Shown: positions 10,443-20,935, counted from the stretch's first letter. The stretch: DNA of 64,000 nucleotides from Scytonematopsis contorta HA4267-MV1 (GCA_019359035.1 JAHHIC010000064.1:1-64000), one strand, 5' to 3'. The notes: generated by a model from the letters alone, not told the origin. Numbers and translations are program-made.

Positions 10443-10899
10443 GCTAAGAAACCCCGTAGCCTTCAGAGTTAGCTAGACATCAGTTTGGTGTCACAGGCAC
10501 CCTGATTTTTTTTGAGGTGGTCGTGCTGCCTTCAAACTTGCGTCTTCCAAACTAAGTTTTGAAAATGCTAGGGTGCATAGACTCTTTTATAGATTTGGTT
10601 ATTTATTTTAAATCGGCTAGTTTTTACCTACTGCCATACGTCAGCGAATAAAATTTTGCTTTGATTTGCTTTAAATTAGCAAGACTAGCAAGAGTATATA
10701 AACACTCTTTTGACTGCCGAATGTAATTTGAATAACCTATTCCATAAGCCAGCGAGCCTCTGCAACATCAATTTTTTACACAAAATGAATTCTATAATTC
10801 AGCTTAATTTGATTTTAGCATTTTTACTATGCACCAGACTACATTTTTTTAAGTTGATGACAAGTTGAGTGCGGTTGGCAAATGTTTTACTTAGCTACC
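10443..10899. other. Intergenic, no gene seen
   Basis: 457 bp of AT-rich sequence between two minus-strand genes. No supported reading frame or RNA was found. It should hold the promoter of the RsbW-like gene and the 3' end signals of rlmD. Confidence 0.5.
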
Positions 10900-12312
10900 C
10901 TAATCCATCTGTGATAACACAAGAAATGCTGCAGCTTCCACATGAGCCGTCTGAGGAAAAAAATCAGCCCCATGTACTCGTGTTAGAGTATACATTCCGT
11001 CTTGGCACAGCATTTTTAGGTCGCGGGCAAGGGTGGCTACTTTACAACTGACGTAAACAATGCGCGATGGTTTCTTTATTCGTAAAGTTTCTATGACACT
11101 TGCCTCACACCCCTTGCGTGGTGGGTCTAACAGAACTACATCTGGATTACTGTGAATATTATCCAGTATTGTCTCAACTTTACCAGCATAAAATGATATG
11201 TTTTCTATGTGGTTATTTCTGGCATTCAACTGAGCTTGCTTTACTGCTTCTGCTTGTACTTCAATGCCAATTGCTTGACGTACTTGTTTGGCTAATGGCA
11301 AGGTTAATGTTCCAACACCACAATAAGCGTCTAGTAATATTTCCTCTCCTTGAAGATTAAGTTCTGATTGAATTAAGAGCAAAAGTGCCTCCGCTGTTTC
11401 TGTATTGACTTGGAAAAACGTTTCTGGTCGCACTTGGAATTCCATCCCAGCAAAGATTTCGCGTAGATAAGGTCTTCCGGCAATGCAACGACTTTGGCTC
11501 CCAAAGATGGCATTGGTACGTTCGCTATTCTTGTTTAACATCACTCCCACAAGTGGGGGATAGCGGTCTAACCACTCTTGCGCTTGGGTATCAATACCTG
11601 TTATATTCCATTGTTTTGTCACTAGAGTTAGTAGAACTTCACCAGTACGTCTACCGATACGTAAACCGATATGGCGAATGAGTCCACTGTGAAGTTTTTC
11701 GTTGTAAGCTTGCCAACCTTTTTTTCTGATATCTTGCTTAACTTCGGCAAGTATTTGATTTAACCGGGAGTCTTGTATCGGACATTGGTTTAAATTGATG
11801 ATTTGGTGGCTGCCTTTTTGGTAATAACCTGCTATGGTTTGTCCCGTAAGCGATGTGCCTACTGGATATGTAGCTTTGTTACGGTAGGCTAAAGCTGTAG
11901 AGGAAGGTAAAACTCCACTAACTGGTGGCTCAACAAAACCACCAATCCGCTCCAATGCTTGTACTAATTGATTACGCTTTGCTTCCAATTGGTAGTCATA
12001 ACTAACATGCTGCCACTGACAACCACCACATTTGTCAGCAACAATACAGCTGGGTTTGATGCGATGAGGAGATGATTGCAATATATCCTTTACCACGCCA
12101 TGAGCAAATTTAGGCTTTACATGTACCAAACGTATTAAAACTTTATCTCCTGGTACGGTTTCTGGTACAAAAACGACCCGCTCTTGCCAACGACCGACCC
12201 CATCCCCTGTATCTGTCAAATCTGCAATGTTAACTTCTATTAAGGCTCCCTGTTCCCACAGAGGCTCTGAGTTAAACTCTTCACTGGTATCAGAAAATTC
12301 TATAGATGACAC
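10900..12312 (-). CDS. rlmD: 23S rRNA m5U1939 methyltransferase RlmD
   Basis: S-adenosylmethionine-dependent RNA uracil-C5 methyltransferase (TrmA/RlmD family) of about 470 aa. An N-terminal TRAM domain (IEVNIADLTDTGDGVGRW) is followed by the Fe-S cluster cysteines in CIVADKCGGCQWQH and NQCPIQ. The SAM-binding motif is LDAYCGVGTLTLPLA. The catalytic region contains LLDPPRKGCEASV and the nucleophile Cys in YVSCKVATLARDL. I chose the GTG at 12312 because GGGAG lies about 8 nt upstream; a TTG at 12342 would add ten residues. RlmD and the sister enzyme RlmC/RumB cannot be fully separated by eye. Confidence 0.9.
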   Translation of the reverse strand: MSSIEFSDTSEEFNSEPLWEQGALIEVNIADLTDTGDGVGRWQERVVFVPETVPGDKVLIRLVHVKPKFAHGVVKDILQSSPHRIKPSCIVADKCGGCQWQHVSYDYQLEAKRNQLVQALERIGGFVEPPVSGVLPSSTALAYRNKATYPVGTSLTGQTIAGYYQKGSHQIINLNQCPIQDSRLNQILAEVKQDIRKKGWQAYNEKLHSGLIRHIGLRIGRRTGEVLLTLVTKQWNITGIDTQAQEWLDRYPPLVGVMLNKNSERTNAIFGSQSRCIAGRPYLREIFAGMEFQVRPETFFQVNTETAEALLLLIQSELNLQGEEILLDAYCGVGTLTLPLAKQVRQAIGIEVQAEAVKQAQLNARNNHIENISFYAGKVETILDNIHSNPDVVLLDPPRKGCEASVIETLRIKKPSRIVYVSCKVATLARDLKMLCQDGMYTLTRVHGADFFPQTAHVEAAAFLVLSQMD

Positions 12313-12389
12313 CGTGCTGTCTCCCTTTATTTGTGACCACAAGAATCGTTAAACTAGCAAATAATATTTCATTGTCATAATCAACCATC

Positions 12390-12875
12390 ATGACTGTAGT
12401 AAGCCAAGTTATTCTCAAAGCCGACGACGAACTGCGTTACCCCAGCAGCGGCGAACTCAAAAATATCTCAAACTTTTTGCTCTCTGGCGAACAGCGTTTG
12501 AGAATCGTCACCACCTTATCTGATAACGAAAAGAAAATCGTTCAAGAAGCAACCAAGCAGCTCTGGCAAAAACGCCCTGACTTTATCTCACCCGGAGGTA
12601 ATGCTTATGGACAAAAGGAACGCGCACAGTGTATCCGCGACTTTGGCTGGTACTTGCGCTTAGTCACCTACGGCGTTCTTTGTGGCGATAAGGGACCAAT
12701 CGAAAGCATTGGTTTACTTGGTGCGCGGGAAATGTACAATTCCTTGGGCGTTCCCGTTCCTGGTATGGCTACTGCAATTGATTGTTTAAAGAATGCTTCT
12801 CTCTCCTTGCTAAGTGCCCCAGATGCTGCGGAAGCAACTCCTTATTTCGATTACATCATCCAAGCCTTCTCCTAA
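12390..12875 (+). CDS. apcD: Allophycocyanin alpha-B subunit ApcD
   Basis: Phycobiliprotein of the phycobilisome core, one of the terminal emitters passing energy to the photosystems, particularly photosystem I. 161 aa is exact for the family. The chromophore-binding Cys is residue 81 in [20 protein letters not shown]. The N-terminus [23 protein letters not shown] and the [14 protein letters not shown]-like segment (here [18 protein letters not shown]) identify ApcD rather than ApcA. It stands alone, as is usual for apcD, and is divergent from rlmD. It is the strongest evidence that the host is a cyanobacterium. Confidence 0.95.
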   Translation: MTVVSQVILKADDELRYPSSGELKNISNFLLSGEQRLRIVTTLSDNEKKIVQEATKQLWQKRPDFISPGGNAYGQKERAQCIRDFGWYLRLVTYGVLCGDKGPIESIGLLGAREMYNSLGVPVPGMATAIDCLKNASLSLLSAPDAAEATPYFDYIIQAFS

Positions 12876-13432
12876 ATATACCGTCTGGTTTGTGCCTGCT
12901 CCTAGCTGGGTAACCAAGCTCTTGGAATAAGTACAAATTGTCGGTGTTAAACATTTTTCAATAAGCCCTTATTTCATCATACTCCCCACACCTGCTGGTG
13001 GCTCTGGCAAATATGTCAAGTTATTAACAGGTCGTGGGGAAATTTTATTGGGGAAAGGCAGAAGGCAGAAGGAGGTAAAAGTTATAAGGTGATTAAGTAA
13101 AACCTTAATTCCTTCTTTCTTCTATGAACCTTCTGCCCTCTGCCTTCTGCCTTCTGCCTTAATTTGCCCAAATACAAAAAGCTGACAGCCTCCGATTGAG
13201 GTCTGCCAGCAATTAGTGTGTTCCCTATTAATGACTCGGCTAGAGTTCAGTTATAAGTATTATCACAGCCCAACCATTTGTAAGAGACGATCTTAATCAT
13301 CCGTATCAGTGATTGTTGTCACAACTTTTTTACTTTGAAACTGTATCGCTTGTATCACTTTAAATAGCTTCAAATAGGCACGCATATTATGTTAAGACTT
13401 TTTGTGCTTCTTATTACAAAATACTAGCCCAT
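12876..13432. other. Intergenic with inverted GGCAGAAG/CTTCTGCC repeats
   Basis: No gene is supported. GGCAGAAGGCAGAAGG near 13055-13072 is matched in inverted form by CTTCTGCCCTCTGCCTTCTGCC near 13131-13160, so a long hairpin can form 180-285 bp after apcD. The remaining 270 bp before the purL frame is AT-rich and should contain the purL promoter. Confidence 0.55.
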
Positions 13433-13555
13433 ATGAAAGGCATCTTGGGTTTTCTTCATAGTGAGGGCATTTTGCAAAATTTGGATGCTCTCTTGGCTCC
13501 TAAAATAGATAGAATATTCCTCTGTCCCCCTCTGTCCCCTTGGTGCATTAGCCTC

Positions 13556-15973
13556 ATGACTGCCACCTCTCAAGTTCCATTTTCCCCTGAAGAAATTGCT
13601 GACGAAGGCATTAAACCTCAAGAATACGAAGAAATAGTCAATCGTTTAGGACGACATCCCAACAAAGCCGAGCTAGGTATGTTTGGGGTTATGTGGTCAG
13701 AACATTGCTGTTATAAAAATTCACGACCCCTGCTGAAACAGTTTCCGACAACAGGTAATCGCATCCTCGTTGGACCAGGTGAAAATGCTGGTGTTGTTGA
13801 TTTAGGTGATGGCTTACAATTAGCTTTTAAAATTGAATCTCACAACCACCCCTCAGCAGTGGAACCTTTTCAAGGTGCAGCTACTGGTGTTGGAGGTATA
13901 TTGAGGGATATTTTTACAATGGGTGCGCGTCCCATTGCCATATTAAATTCACTAAGATTCGGAAATTTAGAGGATTCTAGAACACAGCGGATTTTTACTG
14001 GTGTTGTTGCTGGTATTGCTCACTACGGAAATTGTGTTGGAGTCGCTACTGTTGGTGGGGAAGTATACTTTGACCCCGCTTATTCTGGCAATCCCCTGGT
14101 AAATGCAATGGCCTTAGGCTTAATGGAAACCCCAGAAATTGTCAAATCTGGAGCATCAGGTATTGGTAATCCTGTATTATATGTTGGTTCCACTACCGGA
14201 CGTGATGGGATGGGAGGTGCAAGTTTTGCCAGTGCGGAACTAAGCCATGAATCAATGGATGACCGTCCAGCAGTACAAGTAGGCGACCCTTTTATGGAAA
14301 AATCCTTAATTGAGGCTTGTTTAGAGGCGTTTAAAACTGGTGCGGTCGTCGCAGCTCAGGATATGGGTGCTGCTGGTATCACTTGCTCTACGTCAGAAAT
14401 GGCTGCAAAAGGTGGGGTGGGTATTGAGCTTGATTTAGACAAAATACCCGTTCGGGAAACTGGGATGGTGGCTTATGAGTATTTGCTCTCTGAGTCTCAA
14501 GAAAGAATGTTATTTGTGGCTCATAAAGGAAGAGAACAAGAATTAATTGATATTTTCCATCGTTGGGGACTACAAGCTGTGGTCGCTGGGAAAGTAATTG
14601 CTGAACCAATTGTGAGAATTTTCTTTCGAGGTAAGGTTGCTGCGGAAATACCCTCAACTGCTTTGGCAGAAAATACACCCATTTATGAGCGCGAACTTTT
14701 ATCTGAACCCCCAGAATACGCTCGTAAAGCTTGGGAATGGACACCAAACTCTCTCTGTACTTGTAGCGAAAAAGGTATTGAAATTCAGGGAAGCCTACAA
14801 AGTTGGAATGACATTTTGTTGACTTTGCTAGATACCCCTACAATTGCTTCTAAACGTTGGGTGTATCGTCAGTATGACCATCAAGTGCAGAACAATACTG
14901 TGTTAATGCCAGGTGGTGCTGATGCTGCTGTGGTGCGTCTACGTCCTCTAGTAAAAAGTTTGACAGGAAGTAACGTAACTGGTAAGGAAAATATTTATAA
15001 TCCCAGTTCTAATCCCAACTCTACCTCCAACACTGGTGTTGCTGCAACTGTAGATTGTAATCCTCGCTATGTCTACCTTGACCCCTATGAGGGTGCAAAA
15101 GCTGTAGTGGCTGAAGCTGCACGCAATTTATCTTGTGTGGGTGCTGAACCTATAGCTGTGACTGATAATTTAAATTTTGGTAGTCCAGAAAAACCAATTG
15201 GCTATTGGCAATTAGCTGAAGCTTGCCGTGGTCTGGCTGAAGGTTGTCGGGAATTGGAAACACCTGTAACAGGAGGAAATGTTTCTCTATATAACGAAAC
15301 CCTTGATTCCCTTGGTAACCCGCAGCCAATTTATCCTACCCCTGTTGTTGGGATGGTCGGCTTAGTAGCTGATTTAACTAAAATTTGCGGTCAAGCTTGG
15401 CAAAATCCAGGTGATATTATTTATCTTCTGGGTACACCAACTGATGTACAAATCCCAGATTCAAAATCTCAAATCACCCTTGGTGCTTCAGAATATTTAG
15501 CCACTATTCACAACACTGTCGCTGGTAAACCCCCACGAGTTGATTTTGACTTAGAACGTCGCGTACAACAAGCCTGTCGTCACGGAATCGCTAACTCTTG
15601 GGTTCGCTCCGCTCACGATTGTGCCGAAGGTGGATTAGCGATCGCCTTAGCTGAATGTTGTGTAACTGGGTCTTTGGGAGCAGAAATAACCCTAGAACTT
15701 CCTAAACATATAGACCAAAGGTGGGACGAAATTCTATTTGGTGAAGGAGGTGCAAGAATTTTAGTCTCTGTACCATTAGAACAACAACAAATATGGGAAT
15801 CCTACTTACAGGAGAACCTCGATAAATATTGGCAAAAGCTGGGAATAGTCGGTAATCTCGACTCATGCTTACGCATTTTGACCACCAATAACCAACCTCT
15901 AATCGAAGTTACGATAGAAAATATGCACAATCACTACTTTAAAGCTATTGAACGCCGTTTAATTATTCAGTAG
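13556..15973 (+). CDS. purL: Phosphoribosylformylglycinamidine synthase subunit PurL
   Basis: ATP-dependent fourth step of purine synthesis, working with PurS and PurQ (small-type PurL). About 805 aa from ATG 13556. The frame is open back to 13433, but those extra 41 codons look non-coding and the family begins near [14 protein letters not shown]. Signatures are [28 protein letters not shown], the metal/ATP motif [23 protein letters not shown], and the second half with [11 protein letters not shown] and [11 protein letters not shown] low-complexity Asn/Ser insert ([13 protein letters not shown]) separates the two halves. The next gene on the same strand is purF, 218 bp downstream, a conserved pairing. 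Confidence 0.96.
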   Translation: MTATSQVPFSPEEIADEGIKPQEYEEIVNRLGRHPNKAELGMFGVMWSEHCCYKNSRPLLKQFPTTGNRILVGPGENAGVVDLGDGLQLAFKIESHNHPSAVEPFQGAATGVGGILRDIFTMGARPIAILNSLRFGNLEDSRTQRIFTGVVAGIAHYGNCVGVATVGGEVYFDPAYSGNPLVNAMALGLMETPEIVKSGASGIGNPVLYVGSTTGRDGMGGASFASAELSHESMDDRPAVQVGDPFMEKSLIEACLEAFKTGAVVAAQDMGAAGITCSTSEMAAKGGVGIELDLDKIPVRETGMVAYEYLLSESQERMLFVAHKGREQELIDIFHRWGLQAVVAGKVIAEPIVRIFFRGKVAAEIPSTALAENTPIYERELLSEPPEYARKAWEWTPNSLCTCSEKGIEIQGSLQSWNDILLTLLDTPTIASKRWVYRQYDHQVQNNTVLMPGGADAAVVRLRPLVKSLTGSNVTGKENIYNPSSNPNSTSNTGVAATVDCNPRYVYLDPYEGAKAVVAEAARNLSCVGAEPIAVTDNLNFGSPEKPIGYWQLAEACRGLAEGCRELETPVTGGNVSLYNETLDSLGNPQPIYPTPVVGMVGLVADLTKICGQAWQNPGDIIYLLGTPTDVQIPDSKSQITLGASEYLATIHNTVAGKPPRVDFDLERRVQQACRHGIANSWVRSAHDCAEGGLAIALAECCVTGSLGAEITLELPKHIDQRWDEILFGEGGARILVSVPLEQQQIWESYLQENLDKYWQKLGIVGNLDSCLRILTTNNQPLIEVTIENMHNHYFKAIERRLIIQ

Positions 15974-16191
15974 AGACGACGCGCAATCAAGACGCGGTAA
16001 ATCGTAGTCAAGACGCTATCAATTACGTCCCCACCATAATAGTGGCTGAAAATTTTTCAAAACACTAGCTTTAATGAGCATATATACTGTAGTGTAAGTT
16101 AATGTCGTAGTTAAGAAAAAATTAAATTTCTTAACTTGACAGCAAAACAATTCAAGTGGCTTGACATCCCCCCATCAGGAGCGAAGCTTTC
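15974..16191. other. purL-purF spacer
   Basis: It begins with a degenerate form of the GAGACGCG repeat (TAGAGACGACGCGCAATCAAGACGCG), then AT-rich sequence that may hold a purF promoter. No gene. Confidence 0.5.
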
Positions 16192-17691
16192 ATGATTCCG
16201 AAGCATCCCGTCACCTCGGATAACCATTCTCATCAGGGACATCTACCAGGTATTGCCACTGAAGAAAATCGTCCAGACAAGCCAGAAGAAGCTTGTGGCG
16301 TTTTTGGCATTTATGCACCAGGAGAAGACGTAGCCAAACTGACCTACTTTGGTTTGTACGCTCTTCAACACCGAGGTCAAGAATCGGCTGGTATTGCCAC
16401 ATTCGAGGGTACAAAAGTCCATTTACACAAAGACATGGGCTTGGTTTCCCAAGTCTTTAATGAGACTACTTTGGAAGAACTGCCCGGTAATATAGGTGTT
16501 GGGCACACTCGTTACTCCACCACAGGCTCTAGCCGCAAAGCTAACGCTCAACCCGCAGTTGTGGAAACTTCTCTAGGACGTTTAGCTTTAGCACATAATG
16601 GTAATCTAGTCAACACAACGCAGTTACGTTCGGAACTGCTAGAAAAAGACTGCAACTTGGTGACCACAACCGACTCCGAAATGATAGCCTTCGCGATTGC
16701 CGAAGAAGTAAACGCAGGTGCAGATTGGATAGAAGGTTCAATTAAAGCATTCCACAGATGTAGCGGAGCATTTAGTTTAGTAATCGGTACTCCCATTGGG
16801 GTTATGGGTACAAGAGACCCAAATGGAGTTCGTCCCCTAGTGATTGGGACTTTAGGCGAAAATCCAGTACGATACGTTCTAGCATCTGAAACATGCGGTT
16901 TAGATATTATTGGTGCTGATTACCTACGGGATGTAAAACCAGGAGAGCTAGTTTGGATTGACGAAAAAGGTTTGACCTCAGTGCAATGGAGTCAGGCTAC
17001 GCGAAAGCTGTGTATATTTGAAATGATTTATTTTGCCCGTCCCGACAGCATCATGCATGGCGAAAACTTGTATACCTATAGAATGAGGCTGGGAAGGCAG
17101 TTAGCAGAAGAATCACTTGTCGATGCTGATATAGTATTTGGCGTACCAGACTCAGGTATACCAGCAGCAATTGGATTTTCCCAAGCCTCAGGAATCGAGT
17201 TTGCAGAAGGATTAATAAAAAACCGCTACGTCGGACGAACCTTTATCCAGCCCACCCAAGCGATGCGTGAGTCGGGTATAAGAATGAAACTAAACCCATT
17301 AAAAGACGTACTAACTGGTAAAAAAGTAATCATAATTGACGACTCCATTGTCCGTGGAACCACGAGCCGCAAACTAGTACAAGCTTTGCGAGATGCGGGT
17401 GTAACAGAAGTGCATATGCGGATATCATCACCACCAGTTACTCACCCCTGCTTTTACGGTATTGACACAGACAGCCAAGACCAGTTAATTGCAGCCAAAA
17501 TGTCAGTAGCAGAAATTGCCAAACAGCTAGGAGTAGATACACTTGCCTATTTAAGCTGGGAAGGGATGTTAAAAGTAACAAAACAAGACACCAATACTTT
17601 TTGTTCAGCTTGTTTTACAGGAGATTATCCTATTCCCATACCTGAACAAATCAAGCGTTCTAAGCTAGTCCTAGAAAAAGCAGCAGTCTAA
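16192..17691 (+). CDS. purF: Amidophosphoribosyltransferase PurF
   Basis: Commits PRPP to purine synthesis using glutamine. 499 aa. An N-terminal propeptide of about 34 residues precedes the catalytic Cys in EEACGVFGIYAPG, which should be exposed by processing as in Bacillus-type PurF. The Ntn glutaminase domain has the GIGHTRYSTTGSS-like segment (here GVGHTRYSTTGSS). The phosphoribosyltransferase domain carries the PRPP loop KKVIIIDDSIVRGTTSRKLV. Late cysteines in CSACFTGDYPI and HPCFYGID match the Fe-S-type PurF. It lies directly after purL. Confidence 0.96.
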   Translation: MIPKHPVTSDNHSHQGHLPGIATEENRPDKPEEACGVFGIYAPGEDVAKLTYFGLYALQHRGQESAGIATFEGTKVHLHKDMGLVSQVFNETTLEELPGNIGVGHTRYSTTGSSRKANAQPAVVETSLGRLALAHNGNLVNTTQLRSELLEKDCNLVTTTDSEMIAFAIAEEVNAGADWIEGSIKAFHRCSGAFSLVIGTPIGVMGTRDPNGVRPLVIGTLGENPVRYVLASETCGLDIIGADYLRDVKPGELVWIDEKGLTSVQWSQATRKLCIFEMIYFARPDSIMHGENLYTYRMRLGRQLAEESLVDADIVFGVPDSGIPAAIGFSQASGIEFAEGLIKNRYVGRTFIQPTQAMRESGIRMKLNPLKDVLTGKKVIIIDDSIVRGTTSRKLVQALRDAGVTEVHMRISSPPVTHPCFYGIDTDSQDQLIAAKMSVAEIAKQLGVDTLAYLSWEGMLKVTKQDTNTFCSACFTGDYPIPIPEQIKRSKLVLEKAAV

Positions 17692-17698
17692 AAATGTT

Positions 17699-17952
17699 GT
17701 AGAGACGCGATTTATAGCGTCTGATTTATCGCGTCTGATTTATCGCGTCTGATTTATAGCGTCTGATTTATCGCGTCTGATTTATCGCGTCTGATTTATC
17801 GCGTCTGATTTATCGCGTCTGATTTATAGCGTCTGATTTATAGCGTCTGATTTATCGCGTCTGATTTATCGCGTCTGATTTATAGCGTCTGATTTATCGC
17901 GTCTCTTCAGTTGAAAAATGTATTAGAAGACGCGATTTATCGCGTCTCTACA
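17699..17952. repeat. 14-bp tandem array derived from a palindromic repeat
   Basis: It starts with the left arm GTAGAGACGCGAT, then 13 full 14-bp units GCGTCTGATTTAT(C/A) at 17717-17898 in exact phase, and ends GCGTCTCTTC. A second, nearly perfect stem-loop, AGAAGACGCGAT, TT, ATCGCGTCTCTA, follows at 17924-17950. The same palindrome occurs as a single copy at 54035-54062. Position 13 of the unit varies between TATCGC and TATAGC. It fills the space between the convergent purF and 17961-18239 genes. Confidence 0.95.
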
Positions 17953-17960
17953 GGTTTATA

Positions 17961-18239
17961 TTATGAATGATTCATAAATTCAATCTTGGGTAACAAAGGG
18001 TCAGACACAATACCCACACCTTTAAAACTCCAACGTTTTAGCAAATTACCCAGTTGTGAATTTGGCACAGATTCGACCATAAAGCGACTTGCGAGTTCCC
18101 CAGCATGAGCATTAAGATAACTGAGAGCATCAAAATTTTCGCGAAATAGCAACAAATATGACGTTCCATCATCAGGACGTGCAGACAGGTATTTACCATC
18201 AGACTTAGACCGCACCAAATAATAAATTTCTGAAATCAT
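17961..18239 (-). CDS. Conserved hypothetical protein, 92 aa
   Basis: Small soluble protein that I do not recognise by function. It begins MISEIYYLVRSKSDGKYLSARPDDG, continues with YLLLFRENFDALSYLNAHAGELASRF and ends in a basic/aromatic tail. The look is that of a compact alpha/beta cyanobacterial conserved hypothetical. ATG 18239 is preferred; a TTG at 18260 would add seven residues. It is followed downstream by the 14-bp array and preceded by a heptamer array. Confidence 0.75.
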   Translation of the reverse strand: MISEIYYLVRSKSDGKYLSARPDDGTSYLLLFRENFDALSYLNAHAGELASRFMVESVPNSQLGNLLKRWSFKGVGIVSDPLLPKIEFMNHS

Positions 18240-18275
18240 AATTAGTAGCCAACTAGTCAATGTTCATCATTTTCC

Positions 18276-18324
18276 AATCATCAGTAACCAGTCAACAGTC
18301 ACCAGTCAACAGTCACCAGTCAAC
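18276..18324. repeat. STRR heptamer array
   Basis: Alternating CAACAGT and CACCAGT seven-base words between the 92-aa gene and the permease. It runs up to the permease stop codon. Confidence 0.8.
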
Positions 18325-19370
18325 TAATTAAGGTCTTCCAACTTAATACGTGGGTCAGCAAATTTCAACATCACATCAGCAATCAAATTACCCACAATCA
18401 ACATTACAGCACCCATCATTAAACTAGCCATCGCTAAGAAAATATCTTGACTTAATAAAGCCTGGTAGGTTAATCTTCCCAATCCCGGCCAATTAAAGAA
18501 TTGTTCAGTAATAAAAGCACCACTCAATAAACTAGCGAACTCAAATCCCAACAAAGTAATTAAAGGATTAATAGCATTACGAAGTGCATGAACATATATC
18601 ACTCGATTTTCAGGTAAACCTTTAGCACGAGCAGTTTGAATATAATCTTGGCGCATAACATCCAAAAATTCACCACGAGTAATACGTTGTAAACCGGCAA
18701 AACTAGTAACACTCAAAGCAATAGTAGGCAAAATCATATGCCATGCAACATCTAAAATTTGTCCAAACCAATTAAGTTCTGAGTGATTGATACTAGTCCT
18801 ACCACCAACAGGGAATAAAGGAGTGGTAACTTGGGCAAAAAACAATAAAAATAAAGCGATGATGAAACTAGGAACTCCTTGCCCAAGATAACTAAGTACA
18901 AGTAGAATTTTGCCTACAAAACTATTTTGTTTAACAGCACCAATAATACCTAAAGGAATAGCAATCAACCAAGTAAAAATTAAAGAGGAAATGGCAATTA
19001 GTAAAGTTGCTGGAACCCTTTCCCATAAAAGCGATATCACAGGACGACGAAAAGACATACTTGGCCCAAAATCGCCCTTACTAATAATATTCCACAACCA
19101 AAGAAAATACTGTACATGCCAAGGTTGGTCAAGAGCGAACTGCTGTCTTATTTGTTTAATAAAATCTTCTGTATATTTCGGGTCGCCTTCATACTTTGTC
19201 ACAAAGTCACCTGGAGCCAACTGCATCACAAAAAACGATAATGCCGAAGCCAGAAACAAAGTCAATAGCGCTTGTAATATCCGCTTGATTATGTAAACAA
19301 AAGTTTCGCTTGTAATTAAACCAATTAACCAATCTTTACCATTATCTAAAGAAATTCGACTCGCAGTCAT
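18324..19370 (-). CDS. DppB/OppB-type peptide ABC transporter permease
   Basis: Inner-membrane permease of 348 aa for dipeptides, oligopeptides or nickel. The first transmembrane segment and the typical periplasmic loop (PGDFVTKYEGDPKYTEDFIKQIRQQFALDQPWHVQYFLWL) are present. The EAA-type loop reads YIQTARAKGLPENRVIYVHALRNAINPLIT, which contacts the ATPase, and the end GNLIADVMLKFADPRIKL is a family hallmark. Six membrane spans are plausible. The partner permease, binding protein and ATPases are not in the window, so it is an orphan here; cyanobacteria often scatter these subunits. Confidence 0.92.
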   Translation of the reverse strand: MTASRISLDNGKDWLIGLITSETFVYIIKRILQALLTLFLASALSFFVMQLAPGDFVTKYEGDPKYTEDFIKQIRQQFALDQPWHVQYFLWLWNIISKGDFGPSMSFRRPVISLLWERVPATLLIAISSLIFTWLIAIPLGIIGAVKQNSFVGKILLVLSYLGQGVPSFIIALFLLFFAQVTTPLFPVGGRTSINHSELNWFGQILDVAWHMILPTIALSVTSFAGLQRITRGEFLDVMRQDYIQTARAKGLPENRVIYVHALRNAINPLITLLGFEFASLLSGAFITEQFFNWPGLGRLTYQALLSQDIFLAMASLMMGAVMLIVGNLIADVMLKFADPRIKLEDLN

Positions 19371-19402
19371 ATTTTTAAGTTTATCCTTTACAAGTTATTG
19401 AT

Positions 19403-19448
19403 TGACTGTCAACTGTCAACAGTCAACTGTCAACAGTCAACGGTCAAC
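19403..19448. repeat. STRR heptamer array
   Basis: CAACAGT/CAACTGT words in tandem between the permease and apt, the same type as at 18276. Confidence 0.8.
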
Positions 19449-19454
19449 AAATCG

Positions 19455-19973
19455 TCAATATTCAATTAGAGTTACAATCGGCACATCAGGTAGATGTTTC
19501 CGCCCTTGCAAATCTTGTAGCTCGATGATAAACCCAAAACCAACAAGTTCGCAGCCAATCTGTTGTACTAGTTTAGCGGTTGCACTAGCGGTTCCACCTG
19601 TGGCAATTAAATCGTCAACAATCAAAACCCGACTTCTTTCTGGCAAAGCATCCTGATGAACTTGTAAACAGTCAGTACCGTATTCCAATTGATATTCGAC
19701 AGAGTGAACCGCAGCGGGTAATTTGCCTTTTTTACGTACAGGAATGAAACCAGTTCCTAATTTATAAGCCAAAGGGGCACCAAAAATGAAGCCTCGTGAC
19801 TCCATACCCAGGATATAATCAGCTTTTAGTCCAGCATCGGTTAATTTTTGTGCGAACGAGTCAATGGTGTAGCGAAGTCCCTCTGGGTCTCGCAATAACG
19901 TGGTAATATCTCGAAATAAAATGCCAGGTTTGGGAAAATCTGGGACATCGCGAATCAAAGACTTTAAATCCAT
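19455..19973 (-). CDS. apt: Adenine phosphoribosyltransferase
   Basis: Salvages adenine to AMP with PRPP. 172 aa. The N-terminal [24 protein letters not shown] is diagnostic; the flexible-loop residues are in [12 protein letters not shown] and the PRPP-binding motif is [16 protein letters not shown]. It is alone on the minus strand with heptamer repeats at its 3' end. Confidence 0.96.
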   Translation of the reverse strand: MDLKSLIRDVPDFPKPGILFRDITTLLRDPEGLRYTIDSFAQKLTDAGLKADYILGMESRGFIFGAPLAYKLGTGFIPVRKKGKLPAAVHSVEYQLEYGTDCLQVHQDALPERSRVLIVDDLIATGGTASATAKLVQQIGCELVGFGFIIELQDLQGRKHLPDVPIVTLIEY

Positions 19974-20305
19974 AATCGTATAGAAGATAGTGTTTATTTT
20001 GGGGAGTGGGGAGTATACCTGAAAAATCGTACTATATATAAGGACTGCTTGCGGCTTTAGTTGACGATTGTTGGATTCTAAACCAAGCTAGGTATGTAAG
20101 CGCATTACAGGAGCGCACAACATCAAGGTGGGTCAGATTATGTTTTGAAAAGTAGGATTTAAGTATACGGAAACCTTTCACAAGAAAGCGTAACTAATGT
20201 ATATATCATGCAGTTGTATTACTGCCACTAGTCAAACCTTCTTGTTTGACTCATTATCTTAAATTAGTTTTATCCAGTTTGTCGCAGCCGCACAACATAT
20301 TTATA
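19974..20305. other. Divergent intergenic region
   Basis: About 330 bp between apt (minus) and the DUF3038 gene (plus). AT-rich, no gene. It must contain both promoters. The DUF3038 frame is open upstream to a TTG at 20246, but that part looks untranslated. Confidence 0.5.
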
Positions 20306-20935
20306 ATGAGTATTTCATCAGTAAGTTTAACGCCCACTAACAATCCTAGTCCCCAATCACCGCCGATGATTCTGGATTCTCTCCCAGACCCTGCTATTGA
20401 GGGGCAAATATGTCCCCGCAGAACCCGGGTGCAAATTGACCTAATGTTATTAGCAATTGAAGCTTTAGACCTTGGTGGCTCTGAAGCTGTTTTGGCATTA
20501 GCCGAAGAATTAGACTTAAAAGGTGTTATTAAAGACCGAGTTAATTTATGGCGTATGCGTAGTTCAAACCCCATGCGTAGAGCGCATAACCGCCGTCCTT
20601 TAACTATTATGGAAGCTAAAGCCTTGGTAGTTATAGCTTGCTATATAGCTCGACGTCTGACTGTTGTTATACGCCAGTTACTTAATATATCTCAGCAATT
20701 AACGGAAAAACAGATACCACTAGAGCAGAATTTACGACTAGCTAACTATTTAGAACGTTTTCGGACTCATTTTAAAAGTAGAATGAATACTCGTCGTTCG
20801 GGTTTTTTAGCTCTAAACTCCGACGATAAAATAAATGAGTTAGCGATAAATCTTTTAGGACAATTACTATTTTGTACAGGCACTTCCGGTTTACAGCGGT
20901 TTTGGATTAGTCTTTTTGACGGTGAAGTAGAATAA
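20306..20935 (+). CDS. DUF3038 protein
   Basis: Cyanobacterial protein of about 209 aa, function unknown. An unstructured Pro/Ser/Thr N-terminus is followed by a helical domain (VQIDLMLLAIEALDLGGSEAVLALAEELDLKG, then a basic segment RMRSSNPMRRAHNRRPLTIMEAKALVVIACYIARRL). I read it as DUF3038 because of this core and because the next gene is DUF4335, a recurrent cyanobacterial pair. The stop codon overlaps the next start as TAATG, so the two are translationally coupled. I chose ATG 20306; MILDSLPDPAIEG at 20366 is another option. Confidence 0.85.
   Translation: MSISSVSLTPTNNPSPQSPPMILDSLPDPAIEGQICPRRTRVQIDLMLLAIEALDLGGSEAVLALAEELDLKGVIKDRVNLWRMRSSNPMRRAHNRRPLTIMEAKALVVIACYIARRLTVVIRQLLNISQQLTEKQIPLEQNLRLANYLERFRTHFKSRMNTRRSGFLALNSDDKINELAINLLGQLLFCTGTSGLQRFWISLFDGEVE

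Noticed and set aside
13433-13555. 41-codon N-terminal extension of purL
   Set aside because: No match with the usual PurL start; residues look non-coding. ATG 13556 is preferred.
17699-17952. Possible CRISPR array
   Set aside because: Units are contiguous 14-bp repeats without variable spacers and no cas gene is near; it is a tandem array from a palindrome.
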